DNA of 64,000 bases from Photobacterium alginatilyticum (GTDB lineage Bacteria; Pseudomonadota; Gammaproteobacteria; Enterobacterales; Vibrionaceae): positions 1-64,000 of the forward strand of contig NZ_RSEJ01000009.1 of NCBI RefSeq assembly GCF_009910675.1. The letters run 5' to 3'. Below, piece by piece: positions 44,001 to 52,290 of the stretch (the first letter of the stretch is position 1; every line of letters starts with the position of its first letter). The notes below the pieces were generated by a model. That model did no database searches. It had not been told where the DNA came from and was given only the letters and a program-made list of their open reading frames with translations. The position numbers and the translations under genes are program-made.

Positions 44001-44109
44001 ATTGACGAACATTCAAGGAGCGAATTGCCTGCAACCCGGCGATGATGATCAATAAACTGATCACCAAAGCAAGCACCGGGCGACGTATGAAGATATCAGT
44101 AAATTTCAT
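41020..44109 (-). CDS. RND-family (HAE1) inner-membrane efflux pump
   Basis: A 1029-residue protein with the usual 12 spans and two large periplasmic loops. FIRRPVLALVISLLIIIAG begins the first span. The proton-relay pair is in GLVVDDAIVVVENVERHL around residues 404-405. The second half has VLAAQFNSFRDPFVILAG and LVGLVSKNGILIVEFAN. It should work with the adaptor encoded 19 bases upstream and a TolC-type outer-membrane channel encoded elsewhere, since none lies here. Substrates are typically dyes, detergents, antibiotics or metabolites. Confidence 0.9.
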   Translation of the reverse strand: MKFTDIFIRRPVLALVISLLIIIAGLQAIRSLNVRQYPRSENATITVSTVYIGASAHLVRGFITTPLERVIAAADGIDYIESQSAYSLSTIRVRLKLNYDATKALAEISSKVDQVRNDLPPEAEIPTINIESADSEFASAYLSFSSDILLQNEITDYLVRVVQPRLSAIEGVQRADILGARTFAMRIWLDPERMAAFNISPAQVRQALSANNFLSALGQTKGSLIQVNLTANTNLKSVEEFKRLVIRQQDGATVRIEDIAEVVLGAEDYDTEVRFSGQTAVFMGIWPLPNANSLDVIKLVRTEMVAIQKGLPSGMSARIAYDATEYIDSAINEVLQTLGETLLIVVVIIYLFLGSFRSVLVPVVAIPLSLVGAVFLMQAFGFTINLLTLLAIVLSVGLVVDDAIVVVENVERHLSEGQSPLEAAILGARELVGPIVAMTVTLAAVYAPIGLQGGLTGALFREFAFTLAGAVTISGIVALTLSPMMSSKLLIPGIEEHGLAGKVARGFKRLRVLYGRMLDVTLNTRPAVYIVWGSISLLTVPMFRMSPQELAPSEDQGVIFGIIDASANATLDQTSQYAAAANQAFHSVPETDFTFQITFPASGFGGMVTRPWDDRERTVFEILPEIQEKLQVIPGIQMFPVTPPALPGGGQFPVEFVLASTAETEQILELAQKIQFKAMQSGMFAFPPIIDVKIDQPQSEFVIDRDKAADLGLSLEQVGIDLGVMVGGDFVNRFDIAGRSYKVIPQIQRVNRLNPEQLQDIYITGPDGGLVPLATIVTIEESTVPRSLNRFQQLNAVKISGVSIRPLNETLTYLEEEAAKILPDGYVIDYTGESRQLRAEGDRFLPAFILAVTLIFLVLAAQFNSFRDPFVILAGSVPLAMFGALTFTFLRMPDPNVSFWTHSWTTTMNIYSQVGLVTLVGLVSKNGILIVEFANKLQEQGLEKLEAVHEAALTRLRPILMTSAATIAGHFPLILVTGAGAEARNSIGLVLVGGMAIGTLFTLFVIPSIYMLIARDYSKEPITEMRVEP

Positions 44110-44128
44110 TAAAGATCTCTCACTGCCA

Positions 44129-45253
44129 TCAGTTATTCCCGGGCTCGGGTGCTAACTTGAAATCCGGCGATAGCGTATTGTCGATAACTACAGCCTGGCC
44201 GTTACTGAGTTTGAATACTCCACTGCTTACAACAACCTCACCTTCCTGCAGGCCGGACAATACGGCGACGTAGTCTCCTCGCTTCTCCCCGAGGCGAATG
44301 AACTGCTGGCGTAGTACCTTTCCAGATTCGCCATTTTCTTCTTTGCTCTCGACAACAAAGGCCGAGTCACTGTAAGGCGCATACAGCACAGCAGTTGATG
44401 GAATAGTCAGCACTGTTGTCCGAGCTGATAGCAATACCCTGACATTAACAAACATTCCGGGCCGAAGCTGCTCTTCCGGATTAGGCACCGTTGCCTGTAT
44501 CTGAAAGTTACGGGTAGCGCTATCCACCTCAGGATTAATTGCCGTTATTTTTCCCTTTATTACTGTCCCCGGCAGAGCATCTGTACTGACCTCGATGGTT
44601 GTCCCTGTTGTGATTCGAGCGATTTCTCTCTGAGGAAGGAGAAAGTTAACGAGGATTGTGCCAAAAGCCTGCAGAGAAACTATTCCCTCCCCTTCGCTCA
44701 GGATCTGGCCAAGGTCAACCTGACGAATTCCAAGGCGTCCCGCAAAAGGAGCCCGAATTGTTTTCTTGGCAATAACGGAACGAATATTGTCTGCTTCGGC
44801 AACAGTCTGACGAAGGTTTGCCCGGGCAGTATCCAATTCGGATTTTGAGACAAGCTTCTGCCTATAAAGGTCGGCATTACGATTAAAGCTGAGCTGAGCA
44901 AGTTCGACACTCGCCTCTGCGCCTGCAAGCAGGGCACGCTCTGACGCCGTATTTTGGCGTACGAGCAAGCTACCTTTTTCCGCCTTTGCCCCTGAATTAA
45001 AGGCCACCTGCACCACTTTCCCGGGAAGCTCGGCGGATACAGTTACTCCCTGAATGGCCTCCAACGATCCAACAGCTGTCAATAGCGTATCCCATGACTC
45101 AGCGCGAACGTTGGCCGTTGTCACCGTCTCGGGGGGGACAGCAAATGCCGCTTCATTATTGATCATCCGCTGGATCTGTAATACCTTAATACCGGCAAGT
45201 ACGCCGATTATTACCATCAATCCGACAATCGTCAGTATTACCCTCTTCGCCAT
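44129..45253 (-). CDS. RND efflux periplasmic adaptor (membrane fusion protein)
   Basis: A 374-residue adaptor with an N-terminal membrane anchor (about residues 5-25) rather than a lipobox. The lipoyl halves are SAELPGKVVQVAFNSGAKAEKG and TIRAPFAGRLGIRQVDLGQ, named here as landmarks around residues 73 and 165, flanking a helical hairpin with LYRQKLVSKSELDTAR. Beta-barrel and membrane-proximal domains follow. It joins the RND pump to an outer-membrane channel. It is the first gene of the RND unit. Confidence 0.88.
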   Translation of the reverse strand: MAKRVILTIVGLMVIIGVLAGIKVLQIQRMINNEAAFAVPPETVTTANVRAESWDTLLTAVGSLEAIQGVTVSAELPGKVVQVAFNSGAKAEKGSLLVRQNTASERALLAGAEASVELAQLSFNRNADLYRQKLVSKSELDTARANLRQTVAEADNIRSVIAKKTIRAPFAGRLGIRQVDLGQILSEGEGIVSLQAFGTILVNFLLPQREIARITTGTTIEVSTDALPGTVIKGKITAINPEVDSATRNFQIQATVPNPEEQLRPGMFVNVRVLLSARTTVLTIPSTAVLYAPYSDSAFVVESKEENGESGKVLRQQFIRLGEKRGDYVAVLSGLQEGEVVVSSGVFKLSNGQAVVIDNTLSPDFKLAPEPGNN

Positions 45254-45381
45254 TGGCTTGATTTTCCAAACGTTAAAAACGGGTTGCCCAAATTCTGAGT
45301 ATAAGCGGGATCGGGCACTTATGACTGAAAGTCAAACCGGCATATCAACGCCATGGCAAGACGTACCAATGACTAAATCTG

Positions 45382-45416
45382 AAAGAAAAAGCGAGTACCA
45401 CATTTGCAGTACTCGC
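45382..45416 (-). terminator. Intrinsic terminator after the AGCS symporter gene
   Basis: GCGAGTAC (45391-45398) pairs with GTACTCGC (45409-45416). Reading leftward the stem is followed by TTTTTCTTTC. It lies about 56 bases past the symporter stop and isolates it from the RND operon. Confidence 0.75.
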
Positions 45417-45471
45417 TATTTGATGATGAACTAAACCCTAGTGGGATTTTCGCTGTGCTAAGCCGACATCA

Positions 45472-46902
45472 TCAACTTTCTTCCTTTTTAATTTTCCACG
45501 CTTTATGGTCAATATCGAGATCAGGGAACTTTGACGCATCAAACACAGGATGCTCAGCCCCTGCTTTCAGCTGTTCTTTGTAGTCTGTCAGAATACGGAT
45601 CAGTGTCGGGAACAGCATCAACAGTGCCAACAAGTTAACGATTGCGAGTATGCCCATCATAGGATCCGAGAAGAAGAACACCGATGTTGCTCCCGGCGCT
45701 ACGGCCCCAAGGAAGACTATTCCTATCACAAAAATACGAAGGATATGAACTGTAGCCTTATTCTGCGACATAAAGGTCAATGCGTTCTCACCCAGGTAAT
45801 AGTTGTAGATAATCGAACTGATGGAAAAGAGCAAAATGGCTATTGTCAAAAAGTACTGTGACCAGGATCCAACATGGGAAACCAGTGATTGCTGGGTCAA
45901 TACAACCCCATCAATATCTTCAGCCCCCGGCACATAGACATCACCAAGCAAAATCACAAACGCCGTACAGCTACAGATAAGAATGGTATCGATAAATACG
46001 GACAGTGACTGAGTAATCCCCTGACTTATCGGGTGAGTCACTTCTGCTGTTGCTGCGACATTCGGTGCAGATCCCAACCCGGCTTCGTTAGAGAACAGAC
46101 CACGGCGTAACCCCTGTGCCATAGCCGCGCCCATACCGCCACCGACCGCTTCTTCCCAACCAAACGCGTTAGAAATAATGGTGCCAATTACCGCAGGTAT
46201 TGATGTAATGTTTAAAAGAATAATCAGTAGCGCCATCACAACATATCCGATAGCCATAATAGGGACTATCACATCTGCTACTTTGGCAATACGCTTAATA
46301 CCACCATAAATGATAAAGCCCGTACCTATTGCAAGGAGGGCCCCGGTCCATATACGGTCAATCCCCATACTATCTTGAGCAGCACCAGCAACAGTATTTC
46401 CCTGAAATGCATTAAAACCAATAGCAAAAGAGGCTATCAGACAAACTGCATACAGATAGGCAAGCCAGCGGTAGTCTTCGCCCAGGCCGTGAATTATCGT
46501 ACGAGCCGGACCACCACGAAACTCATCGCCTTCTTTACGTTTATAAAGCTGAGCAAGTGAACACTCCACCAGACTGGTTGCCATTCCTACCAAGGCAATT
46601 GCCCACATCCAGAAAACCGCTCCGGGGCCCCCAAGCGTTATGGCAACTGCAACACCGGCAATGTTACCACCGCCAACGCGCCCGCCAACTGATAACAATA
46701 GTGCTTCCCGGCCGGAAATCGCATTTTTGTCAGCCGTTTGGTTTTTGTTTAGCAGCACATGGAACATGCGCCCAAAGAATGTAAACTGAACGAACCCGGT
46801 AACAAGCGTAAAGAAGAGACCCAATACCACGAGGAAGGGTATCAATGCCCATCCCCAAGTGAGATCGCCAATGACACCAAATAGACCTTCTAACCATTCC
46901 AT
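45472..46902 (-). CDS. AGCS-family sodium:amino-acid (alanine/glycine) symporter
   Basis: A 476-residue inner-membrane protein with about 11 spans. Family landmarks are GGRVGGGNIAGVAVAITLGGPGA-type sequence (here VGGGNIAGVAVAI), ALVGMATSLVE, and GLRRGLFSNEAGLGSAPN. AGCS carriers import alanine, glycine or related amino acids with Na+. The start at 46902 is chosen for AGGAG 5-6 bases upstream; a GTG lies six bases earlier. Near an M20 amidohydrolase gene and a YfcC transporter gene it fits a unit for amino-acid uptake and scavenging. Confidence 0.88.
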   Translation of the reverse strand: MEWLEGLFGVIGDLTWGWALIPFLVVLGLFFTLVTGFVQFTFFGRMFHVLLNKNQTADKNAISGREALLLSVGGRVGGGNIAGVAVAITLGGPGAVFWMWAIALVGMATSLVECSLAQLYKRKEGDEFRGGPARTIIHGLGEDYRWLAYLYAVCLIASFAIGFNAFQGNTVAGAAQDSMGIDRIWTGALLAIGTGFIIYGGIKRIAKVADVIVPIMAIGYVVMALLIILLNITSIPAVIGTIISNAFGWEEAVGGGMGAAMAQGLRRGLFSNEAGLGSAPNVAATAEVTHPISQGITQSLSVFIDTILICSCTAFVILLGDVYVPGAEDIDGVVLTQQSLVSHVGSWSQYFLTIAILLFSISSIIYNYYLGENALTFMSQNKATVHILRIFVIGIVFLGAVAPGATSVFFFSDPMMGILAIVNLLALLMLFPTLIRILTDYKEQLKAGAEHPVFDASKFPDLDIDHKAWKIKKEES

Positions 46903-47052
46903 ATCCACTCCTAATCAGCGTGTTCTTTAAGCTTATTGCTCAGAGTTGATCTTCAGAATCGAGCCGACAACTGGGCTAAGTGATTAACAAGCCCTGAATT
47001 GATAATTGTCAGAAGTATAGTCGCTAGTTACCTTTTTGTTCGGAATTACGGC

Positions 47053-47082
47053 ATATGATCACGGGCTATCCCGTGATCATAT
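47053..47082 (-). terminator. Strong hairpin at the 3' end of the M20 amidohydrolase gene
   Basis: ATATGATCACGGG (47053-47065) and CCCGTGATCATAT (47070-47082) form a perfect 13-bp stem with loop CTAT, starting just past the stop. There is no T-tract on the minus strand, so it may stabilise the mRNA end or terminate inefficiently. Confidence 0.5.
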
Positions 47083-47084
47083 AC

Positions 47085-48236
47085 TCACTCAGAGTGATGA
47101 ATTTGGCGGATAATACCTAGGAAGAGCCCACTCGCACTGCTTATTAAGGCATCAGGAAAGTCATAGTCAGGATTATGCAGTTCGGGATGCCCGCTTCCAC
47201 TCCCTAAGCAAAATAAAGCTCCCGACCATTTTTCCAGGAACTCGGCAACATCTTCCGACCACCTCATTGGCTCTGAAAGTATCTCTATCGGTAAGCCAAG
47301 CTCGTTAGCTTGTTCACAAACCAGTTCACAATGTTTAGGCGAATTGATTACAGCATTAAACGACTCCTGCCATTGAACCTGGCTGGTCAGTTTATCCTGT
47401 GCGGCCAGCGTCGATACCATCTCGCATAGGTCTTGTTTCATGTCATTGAGCACTGCACTATTATCACTTCTCAGGGTTGCCATAATGGTCGCCTTCCCCG
47501 GGGCGGTTCCAAACGCCTCTTCCCCCAGCAAAGCATGCACAACCGTCACCAGAGTGAACGAATCTCTGTAACTCGTGGGCATACTTTGCAGAAACTCAAT
47601 CACCTTAAGCATTGCCGTTGTCGGATTAACGCCATTCTCGGGTCTGGCTGCATGTGATGTTTTACCTTCCAGTTCTATCGTTACCCCCGTTGAGGCGCAG
47701 GCAAATGCATCAGGTTTAACTATCACTGTATGTAACGGGTAGCCTGGGAGGTTATGATAAGCAAAAACATTATCTACCCGCTGCTCTGCCAGCCAGGCAT
47801 CATTTAACATACTCGCCGCTCCCGTACCTGTTTCTTCGGCAGGCTGAAAAAGCAGTATGACTTTTCCCTGCCTTGGTGGGTTAACCGACAGCGTTTGGGC
47901 TACAGCCATCAGGGTTGCGGTATGTCCGTCATGACCGCAGGCGTGCATTACCCCCTCATGTTGAGAACAGTAGGAGAACGCATTTTTCTCTGTAATAGGG
48001 AGTGCATCAAAATCTGCCCTCAGCAATGTTGTTTCTCCGGGGTGCCCGCTATCAATGGTACAGACAACGCCATGCCCACCAATCCCTGTAGAAGGGATTA
48101 ATCCAAATGCTTCTAATTGAAGAGCAATCGACAGGGCGGTGTTTTCTTCAAATGAAGATAGCTCGGGACGTTGATGGAGTTGGCGGCGAAAGCGAATCGC
48201 GTCGAATTCACAGGCATTATCAGAGAGATTGTTCAT
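47085..48236 (-). CDS. M20-family amidohydrolase (hippurate hydrolase/AbgA-like)
   Basis: A 383-residue cytoplasmic metallohydrolase. Metal-binding and catalytic blocks are LLRADFDALPI, HACGHDGHTA and FQPAEETGTGA, and a dimerisation domain follows. Members split N-acyl amino acids or amidated peptides, for example N-acetyl amino acids, hippurate or p-aminobenzoyl-glutamate. The ATG at 48236 is preferred to a TTG further upstream, though its ribosome-binding site is weak. It is divergent from a YfcC-family transporter gene, suggesting that the transporter imports its substrate or handles a product. Confidence 0.82.
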   Translation of the reverse strand: MNNLSDNACEFDAIRFRRQLHQRPELSSFEENTALSIALQLEAFGLIPSTGIGGHGVVCTIDSGHPGETTLLRADFDALPITEKNAFSYCSQHEGVMHACGHDGHTATLMAVAQTLSVNPPRQGKVILLFQPAEETGTGAASMLNDAWLAEQRVDNVFAYHNLPGYPLHTVIVKPDAFACASTGVTIELEGKTSHAARPENGVNPTTAMLKVIEFLQSMPTSYRDSFTLVTVVHALLGEEAFGTAPGKATIMATLRSDNSAVLNDMKQDLCEMVSTLAAQDKLTSQVQWQESFNAVINSPKHCELVCEQANELGLPIEILSEPMRWSEDVAEFLEKWSGALFCLGSGSGHPELHNPDYDFPDALISSASGLFLGIIRQIHHSE

Positions 48237-48610
48237 AGTTACTATTAATTGATTAATCAAATAGGAAGATTACAGCTGTTTGAAAAATCGAGCTGTGATT
48301 CTACTCGCAAATTAATCAGCAATTATTACTGTGGCGCTTCGTCACTCATTAGAATGATTCACAATAATATTGAAAACAAAGATTACCAAATGCCGAATTA
48401 TTATAATCAATAAGTGACGTAATGTTCACGGCACACAATATTATTACCCTTCCCTCGACATTCAGAAGAACAAATAACACCATGGTGATTTACTGAATAA
48501 TATTTCACGTCCCAACTTGAGACATCATCGACATATTTTTTGTTTGTTTAGCCGTATTTTAAATTCACTTGGTAGGCATTTCCTCACCAAATAACTTTAG
48601 GGGATGTATT
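48237..48610. other. Divergent promoter region between M20 hydrolase and YfcC genes
   Basis: About 374 bases, AT-rich. It has a palindrome TTGATTAATCAA near the M20 start and a CRP-like site at 48294-48309. AT-rich stretches near 48395-48415 loosely resemble ArgR boxes but are too degenerate to call. Confidence 0.4.
48294..48309. promoter_or_regulatory. CRP-like site in the M20/YfcC divergent region
   Basis: TGTGA-TTCTAC-TCGCA matches the CRP consensus TGTGA-N6-TCACA in nine of ten positions. It would sit about 60 bases from the M20 start, consistent with catabolite control of scavenging genes. Confidence 0.4.
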
Positions 48611-50137
48611 ATGCTCGCAGTTAAAGAGTCAACAAAAACTTTTCAATTTCCGACCGCCTTTACAATTTTATTTATTATCATGCTGGTTGCAATAGGGCTA
48701 ACATGGGTCGTCCCCGCAGGGTCATATTCGAAACTATCATACAACTCGAGCGATAACTCTTTGTTAATTACCAGTCCACAGGGAGTTACAACAACTGTTC
48801 CTGCTACTCAAAACGAGTTAGTCAAACTGGATATTAATATCGGTATTGATCAGTTCGTCAATGGCACAATACGTAAGCCCATTGCAATCCCGGACACCTA
48901 CCAGCAGCTTGAGCAATCGCCCAAAGGCTTAGGCGATGTTGCAGTCAGCATGGTAGAAGGAACGATCGAAGGTGCCGATATTATTGTCTTCATCTTAATT
49001 CTCGGTGGAATGATCGGTGTTATAAATAAAACAGGAGCATTTAATGCGGGGTTAATTTCACTTTCTGAAAAAACGAAAGGCCGAGAGTTTTTATTTGTTG
49101 CGCTTGTTTGTATTGTAATGGCACTTGGTGGAACAACTTGCGGATTAGAAGAAGAAGCAGTTGCTTTCTATCCTATTCTGGTGCCCATTTTTCTTGCTCT
49201 TGGTTTTGACTCAATTGTCTGTGTCGGTGCAATATTTCTTGCCGCCTCAATAGGTACGGCGTTTTCAACAATTAACCCATTCTCAGTTGTTATTGCTTCT
49301 AATGCAGCTGGTATTTCTTTTACAGAGGGGTTAGGCGTACGAACTTTTGGGTTAATTGTCGGAACCATTACCGTCATCGGATATTTATACTGGTACTGTA
49401 ATAAAATCAAAGCTAACCCATCATTCTCATATACTTATTCCGATCGAGAGGCATTTAAAGAGCGCTTTTTAAAAGGGAAAAGCCTGGATGAAAAGGTGCC
49501 TTTCACAGTGCGCCGTAAGATCATTCTGTTCTTATTTGCCATTGCTTTTCCAATGATGGTATGGGGAGTGTCGATGGGAGGATGGTGGTTCCCTCAAATG
49601 GCGGCTTCGTTCCTAACCATTGCCATTATCATCATTTTCATCTCCGGCTTGAAAGAAAAAGACGCTGTAGAAGCCTTCACCCAAGGAGCATCAGAGCTTG
49701 TTGCAGTCTCACTGATTATTGGTATGGCGCGCGGCGTCAATATCGTTCTCGAACAGGGAATGATTTCCGATACGATTCTGGCCTATGCCTCTGATCTTGT
49801 CTCTGGCATGCACGGCAGTGTTTTTGCTGTTTCGCAAATGTTCGTATTCTTCCTGCTTGGATTAGTTGTGCCCTCTTCCTCTGGGCTAGCAGTACTATCA
49901 ATGCCTATTATGGCCCCTCTGGCTGATACGGTTGGTATACCGCGGGATATCGTGGTCTCTGCCTATAACTGGGGGCAATATGCAATGTTGTTCCTGGCGC
50001 CAACAGGGCTGGTATTAGTAACGCTCCAGATGCTGGATATTCCGTTTAACAAATGGGTTAAGTTTGTCCTGCCCATCGTGGTTTTCTTACTTGGTTTTGG
50101 CTCTCTATTGTTAACAGCCCAAGTAATGATGATCTAA
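48611..50137 (+). CDS. YfcC-family transporter (basic amino acid/C4-dicarboxylate type)
   Basis: A 508-residue inner-membrane protein of the DcuC/ArcD-like YfcC family. It starts after AGGGG seven bases upstream. The first span leads to LTWVVPAGSYSKL, typical of the family, then a soluble-looking loop and about eleven further spans with GGTTCGLEEEAVAFYPIL and a late VPSSSGLAVLSMPIMAPLAD. Members are thought to exchange or import arginine/ornithine, dipeptides or dicarboxylates, but few are tested. It is divergent from the M20 amidohydrolase gene. A good terminator follows. Confidence 0.82.
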   Translation: MLAVKESTKTFQFPTAFTILFIIMLVAIGLTWVVPAGSYSKLSYNSSDNSLLITSPQGVTTTVPATQNELVKLDINIGIDQFVNGTIRKPIAIPDTYQQLEQSPKGLGDVAVSMVEGTIEGADIIVFILILGGMIGVINKTGAFNAGLISLSEKTKGREFLFVALVCIVMALGGTTCGLEEEAVAFYPILVPIFLALGFDSIVCVGAIFLAASIGTAFSTINPFSVVIASNAAGISFTEGLGVRTFGLIVGTITVIGYLYWYCNKIKANPSFSYTYSDREAFKERFLKGKSLDEKVPFTVRRKIILFLFAIAFPMMVWGVSMGGWWFPQMAASFLTIAIIIIFISGLKEKDAVEAFTQGASELVAVSLIIGMARGVNIVLEQGMISDTILAYASDLVSGMHGSVFAVSQMFVFFLLGLVVPSSSGLAVLSMPIMAPLADTVGIPRDIVVSAYNWGQYAMLFLAPTGLVLVTLQMLDIPFNKWVKFVLPIVVFLLGFGSLLLTAQVMMI

Positions 50138-50146
50138 TTTTGGCTT

Positions 50147-50177
50147 ATCGGGCTCAGTGTCTCTGAGCCCGATTTCG
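50147..50177 (+). terminator. Intrinsic terminator after the YfcC gene
   Basis: ATCGGGCTCAG (50147-50157) pairs perfectly over 11 bp with CTGAGCCCGAT (50163-50173) around a 5-base loop, followed by TTTCG. It begins 10 bases past the stop. Confidence 0.75.
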
Positions 50178-50254
50178 CACCGATACTGCCATACCTCTCC
50201 GCTCTCAAGTAACAATCATCGTGTTACCCTCAAGCGATTAAGCTTGTTTGAATG

Positions 50255-51085
50255 TTACCGAGAATAATCCGCCAGCTTAATAGCGTTACCCAAAACATGC
50301 AGGCAAGTCAGACGGCCTACCCCGCCAGGCACAGGTGTAATCGCCGCTTCAGAGAAAATGCCGTCATGGTGCTTGATATCCCCTACCAGCTTACCGTCAA
50401 CACGATTAATACCGACATCGATAATCAGCTGCCCTTCGATAAACTGAGAGTTATCCAAGATACCGTGAGCACCGGTAGCAACCACAATAACGTCATACTT
50501 GTTCCAATCAACCGCCACAAGATCTGAGCGGCTATTAAAACTCGCAACCGTACTCTGGCGATTAATAAGCTCAATCGCCAATGGTTTACCGACGATATTG
50601 CTTCGGCCTACGACCGCCACTTTCAAACCGGGAAAATTGTATTCGCCGCAGTGTGCGGAAATAATATCTATGGTTGCCTGTACCGTACACGGAAGAACGG
50701 CATTCTGGCCTAATACCAGCTGACCGAGCGCCTCGGAACCAAAGCCGTCAACATCGACAGCCGCCGGCAGGTCCGGAGCTATCAGGCCGTTTGGTAAAGG
50801 AAGCTGGAATAAAATCGGATGCTCGGCTTTTTCTGCAAGCACATCAAGGTCCGACTGTGTTGTTCCTTCTTCAGCAAGAACAATGTGATGGCACTCAAGA
50901 CCAAGCTCATCAAATAACCGGATTTTATTACGGACATATACTTTGCTGGCCGGGTCTTCGCCGACAGTGACGATCGTAAGCTGAACAGGTGTACTAAGAG
51001 TCTCTATTTTGTCTTTTAACTCTGCTAGTTTTGATTCATAAATTGTATTTATTACTGATTTCATTTTTCTTGGCTTTTGTGACAT
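50255..51085 (-). CDS. folD: FolD-like methylenetetrahydrofolate dehydrogenase/cyclohydrolase, divergent
   Basis: A 276-residue enzyme of one-carbon metabolism (5,10-methylene-THF to 10-formyl-THF, NADP-dependent). It keeps KVYVRNKI with the Tyr and Lys of the active site, FQLPLP, DVDGF, the nucleotide-binding VGRSNIVGKP, and TPVPGGVG. It differs from canonical FolD where PCTPxG becomes PCTVQA and in the lost Lys before DVDGF, so it is probably a second, diverged FolD. The start could also be 21 bases downstream, since the Shine-Dalgarno sequence is too close to the first ATG. Confidence 0.82.
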   Translation of the reverse strand: MSQKPRKMKSVINTIYESKLAELKDKIETLSTPVQLTIVTVGEDPASKVYVRNKIRLFDELGLECHHIVLAEEGTTQSDLDVLAEKAEHPILFQLPLPNGLIAPDLPAAVDVDGFGSEALGQLVLGQNAVLPCTVQATIDIISAHCGEYNFPGLKVAVVGRSNIVGKPLAIELINRQSTVASFNSRSDLVAVDWNKYDVIVVATGAHGILDNSQFIEGQLIIDVGINRVDGKLVGDIKHHDGIFSEAAITPVPGGVGRLTCLHVLGNAIKLADYSR

Positions 51086-51179
51086 GTCCTTGCTTTATAA
51101 CCAACTGATTTTACATGCACATTGCGTTAGGACAAGGAATCAACTGTTACTTAATAAATTAGGATAGAAGAATAATGAT

Positions 51180-51328
51180 GTGATAGCAGCAAAAATAAAG
51201 CTGCTATCACAAAGGTTTTGCAAAGAGGCGTCGATTGACGCCTGTTCAGAAATGTTATATCTCAACCTGAGCCTGCTAACTAACAGGCTCAATTGCATGT
51301 TAGCGGCAGCCGAAATTTATACGCTGCC
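51180..51328 (+). ncRNA. Array of four stem-loops, possible structured RNA
   Basis: Four perfect stems follow each other: GTGATAGCAGC/GCTGCTATCAC (51180-51210), AGGCGTC/GACGCCT (51226-51243), TGAGCCTG/CAGGCTCA (51268-51291) and GGCAGC/GCTGCC (51305-51328). Stem lengths are 11, 7, 8 and 6 bp. None has a good T-tract, so simple terminators are unlikely. It could be a small RNA, an mRNA leader or a palindromic repeat cluster; strand is not determined. Confidence 0.35.
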
Positions 51329-51398
51329 ACCCCTTTACTAACAATGTGTACCTAGAGCCAACTTGGCCCTGGCCATCCAGACTTTCAAGGCTAAATTA

Positions 51399-51509
51399 TT
51401 GATTTTTATCACGTCAAATACAGAAGTTGTATTGGCTTTAGTTATTGCTCTCGCTTGTTTGTATTGCGCCTTGTTAATGCTCTTATATCAGAAAGTTATA
51501 CGTAAATAA
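51399..51509 (+). CDS. Possible 36-residue single-span membrane protein
   Basis: A frame starting at TTG (51399), with AAGG 8 bases upstream, encodes a polar N-terminus (LIFITSNTEVV), a long hydrophobic stretch (LALVIALACLYCALLMLLY) and a basic end (QKVIRK). The positive C-terminus suggests an N-out topology. It is the only membrane-like frame in this gap. The non-ATG start and unknown conservation keep confidence low. Confidence 0.3.
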   Translation: MIFITSNTEVVLALVIALACLYCALLMLLYQKVIRK

Positions 51510-51528
51510 TTCGTGTTAAATTAGATAT

Positions 51529-52110
51529 TTACAGGCAGAGGCATGCATCTTCTTTAAGACTGTCCTCTACACTATCCAGATCTTTTAGCTCCGTCAGCGC
51601 TTCTTCGGCCCAGTTAACCCAAGCCTGACGAATGTGTATACCGCGACGAAGTGTTAGGCGATTTAATCGTTCCTGACGATTAAGCGTTCTATGGTTAGGG
51701 AAGTAGATTTTTTCCAGCTCTTCGTAATTATTCATGAGGGTGTGCGACTCTTGAATTAACGCTTCAAGCTGTTGTTGCATAGGAGTAGAGTGATGGATAC
51801 CGCATACTGCTAGCTTGGCAGCAAACTCATCACGAATTGTGGGCGTACGTGTAGGTTCCTGAAACCACTCAAACAGTGCCTGACGCCCCTCATCAGTAAT
51901 GGAATAGACTTTTCGATCCGGCTTGCTCTGTTGCAACTCAAGCCTAAAACTTGCCCATTTTTTTTCAGCCATTCTGTTGAGTTCACGATAAACCTGTTGG
52001 TGGCTCGCCTTCCAGAAATAGCCGATACTGTGAGAGAACTCTTTGGTGATATCGTAACCGCTTACGTCACGACTGCTGAGCACGGTGAGTATTACATGTG
52101 CTAGTGACAT
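51529..52110 (-). CDS. PadR-family transcriptional regulator
   Basis: A 193-residue regulator starting MSLAHVILTVLSSRDVSGYD (start set by AAGGA 9 bases upstream; a longer frame adds 29 poor residues). The N-terminal winged helix (about 1-85) ends VYSITDEGRQALFEWF, followed by a helical C-terminal dimerisation domain, the PadR/VirR4 pattern. PadR proteins usually repress detoxification or efflux genes until a phenolic or drug ligand binds. No obvious target gene lies next to it, since folD is co-directional downstream and the kinase gene ends upstream. Confidence 0.8.
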   Translation of the reverse strand: MSLAHVILTVLSSRDVSGYDITKEFSHSIGYFWKASHQQVYRELNRMAEKKWASFRLELQQSKPDRKVYSITDEGRQALFEWFQEPTRTPTIRDEFAAKLAVCGIHHSTPMQQQLEALIQESHTLMNNYEELEKIYFPNHRTLNRQERLNRLTLRRGIHIRQAWVNWAEEALTELKDLDSVEDSLKEDACLCL

Positions 52111-52212
52111 CTTTTCAATCCTTTTAAAAATATACCGCAATAATAAAGGTGCTCCGGAAGCTGTGTCATCACGACCTCTGTCACACCTCACCAGCAATTA
52201 GTTGCGTTATCA

Positions 52213-52271
52213 ATGATGCATATTTTATGGGAACAAGTATTAAAAAAATGCGTAAAATTATGAACAGAATC
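52213..52271 (+). repeat. Short diverged repeat, copy B, with 16-codon frame
   Basis: About 80% identical by eye to 147-205. An ATG at 52227 opens MGTSIKKMRKIMNRIA and stops at 52277. It has no Shine-Dalgarno sequence. It lies in the gap between the padR start and the kinase stop. It may be a dispersed element rather than a gene. Confidence 0.45.
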
Positions 52272-52290
52272 GCCTGACCGCAGTTATCGT

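Larger units (their letters stand above)
51086..51528. other. 443-base intergenic region with hairpin cluster
   Basis: Between the folD start and the padR stop. It contains four successive stem-loops (51180-51328) and a possible small membrane ORF on the plus strand (51399-51509), both listed separately. Confidence 0.45.
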
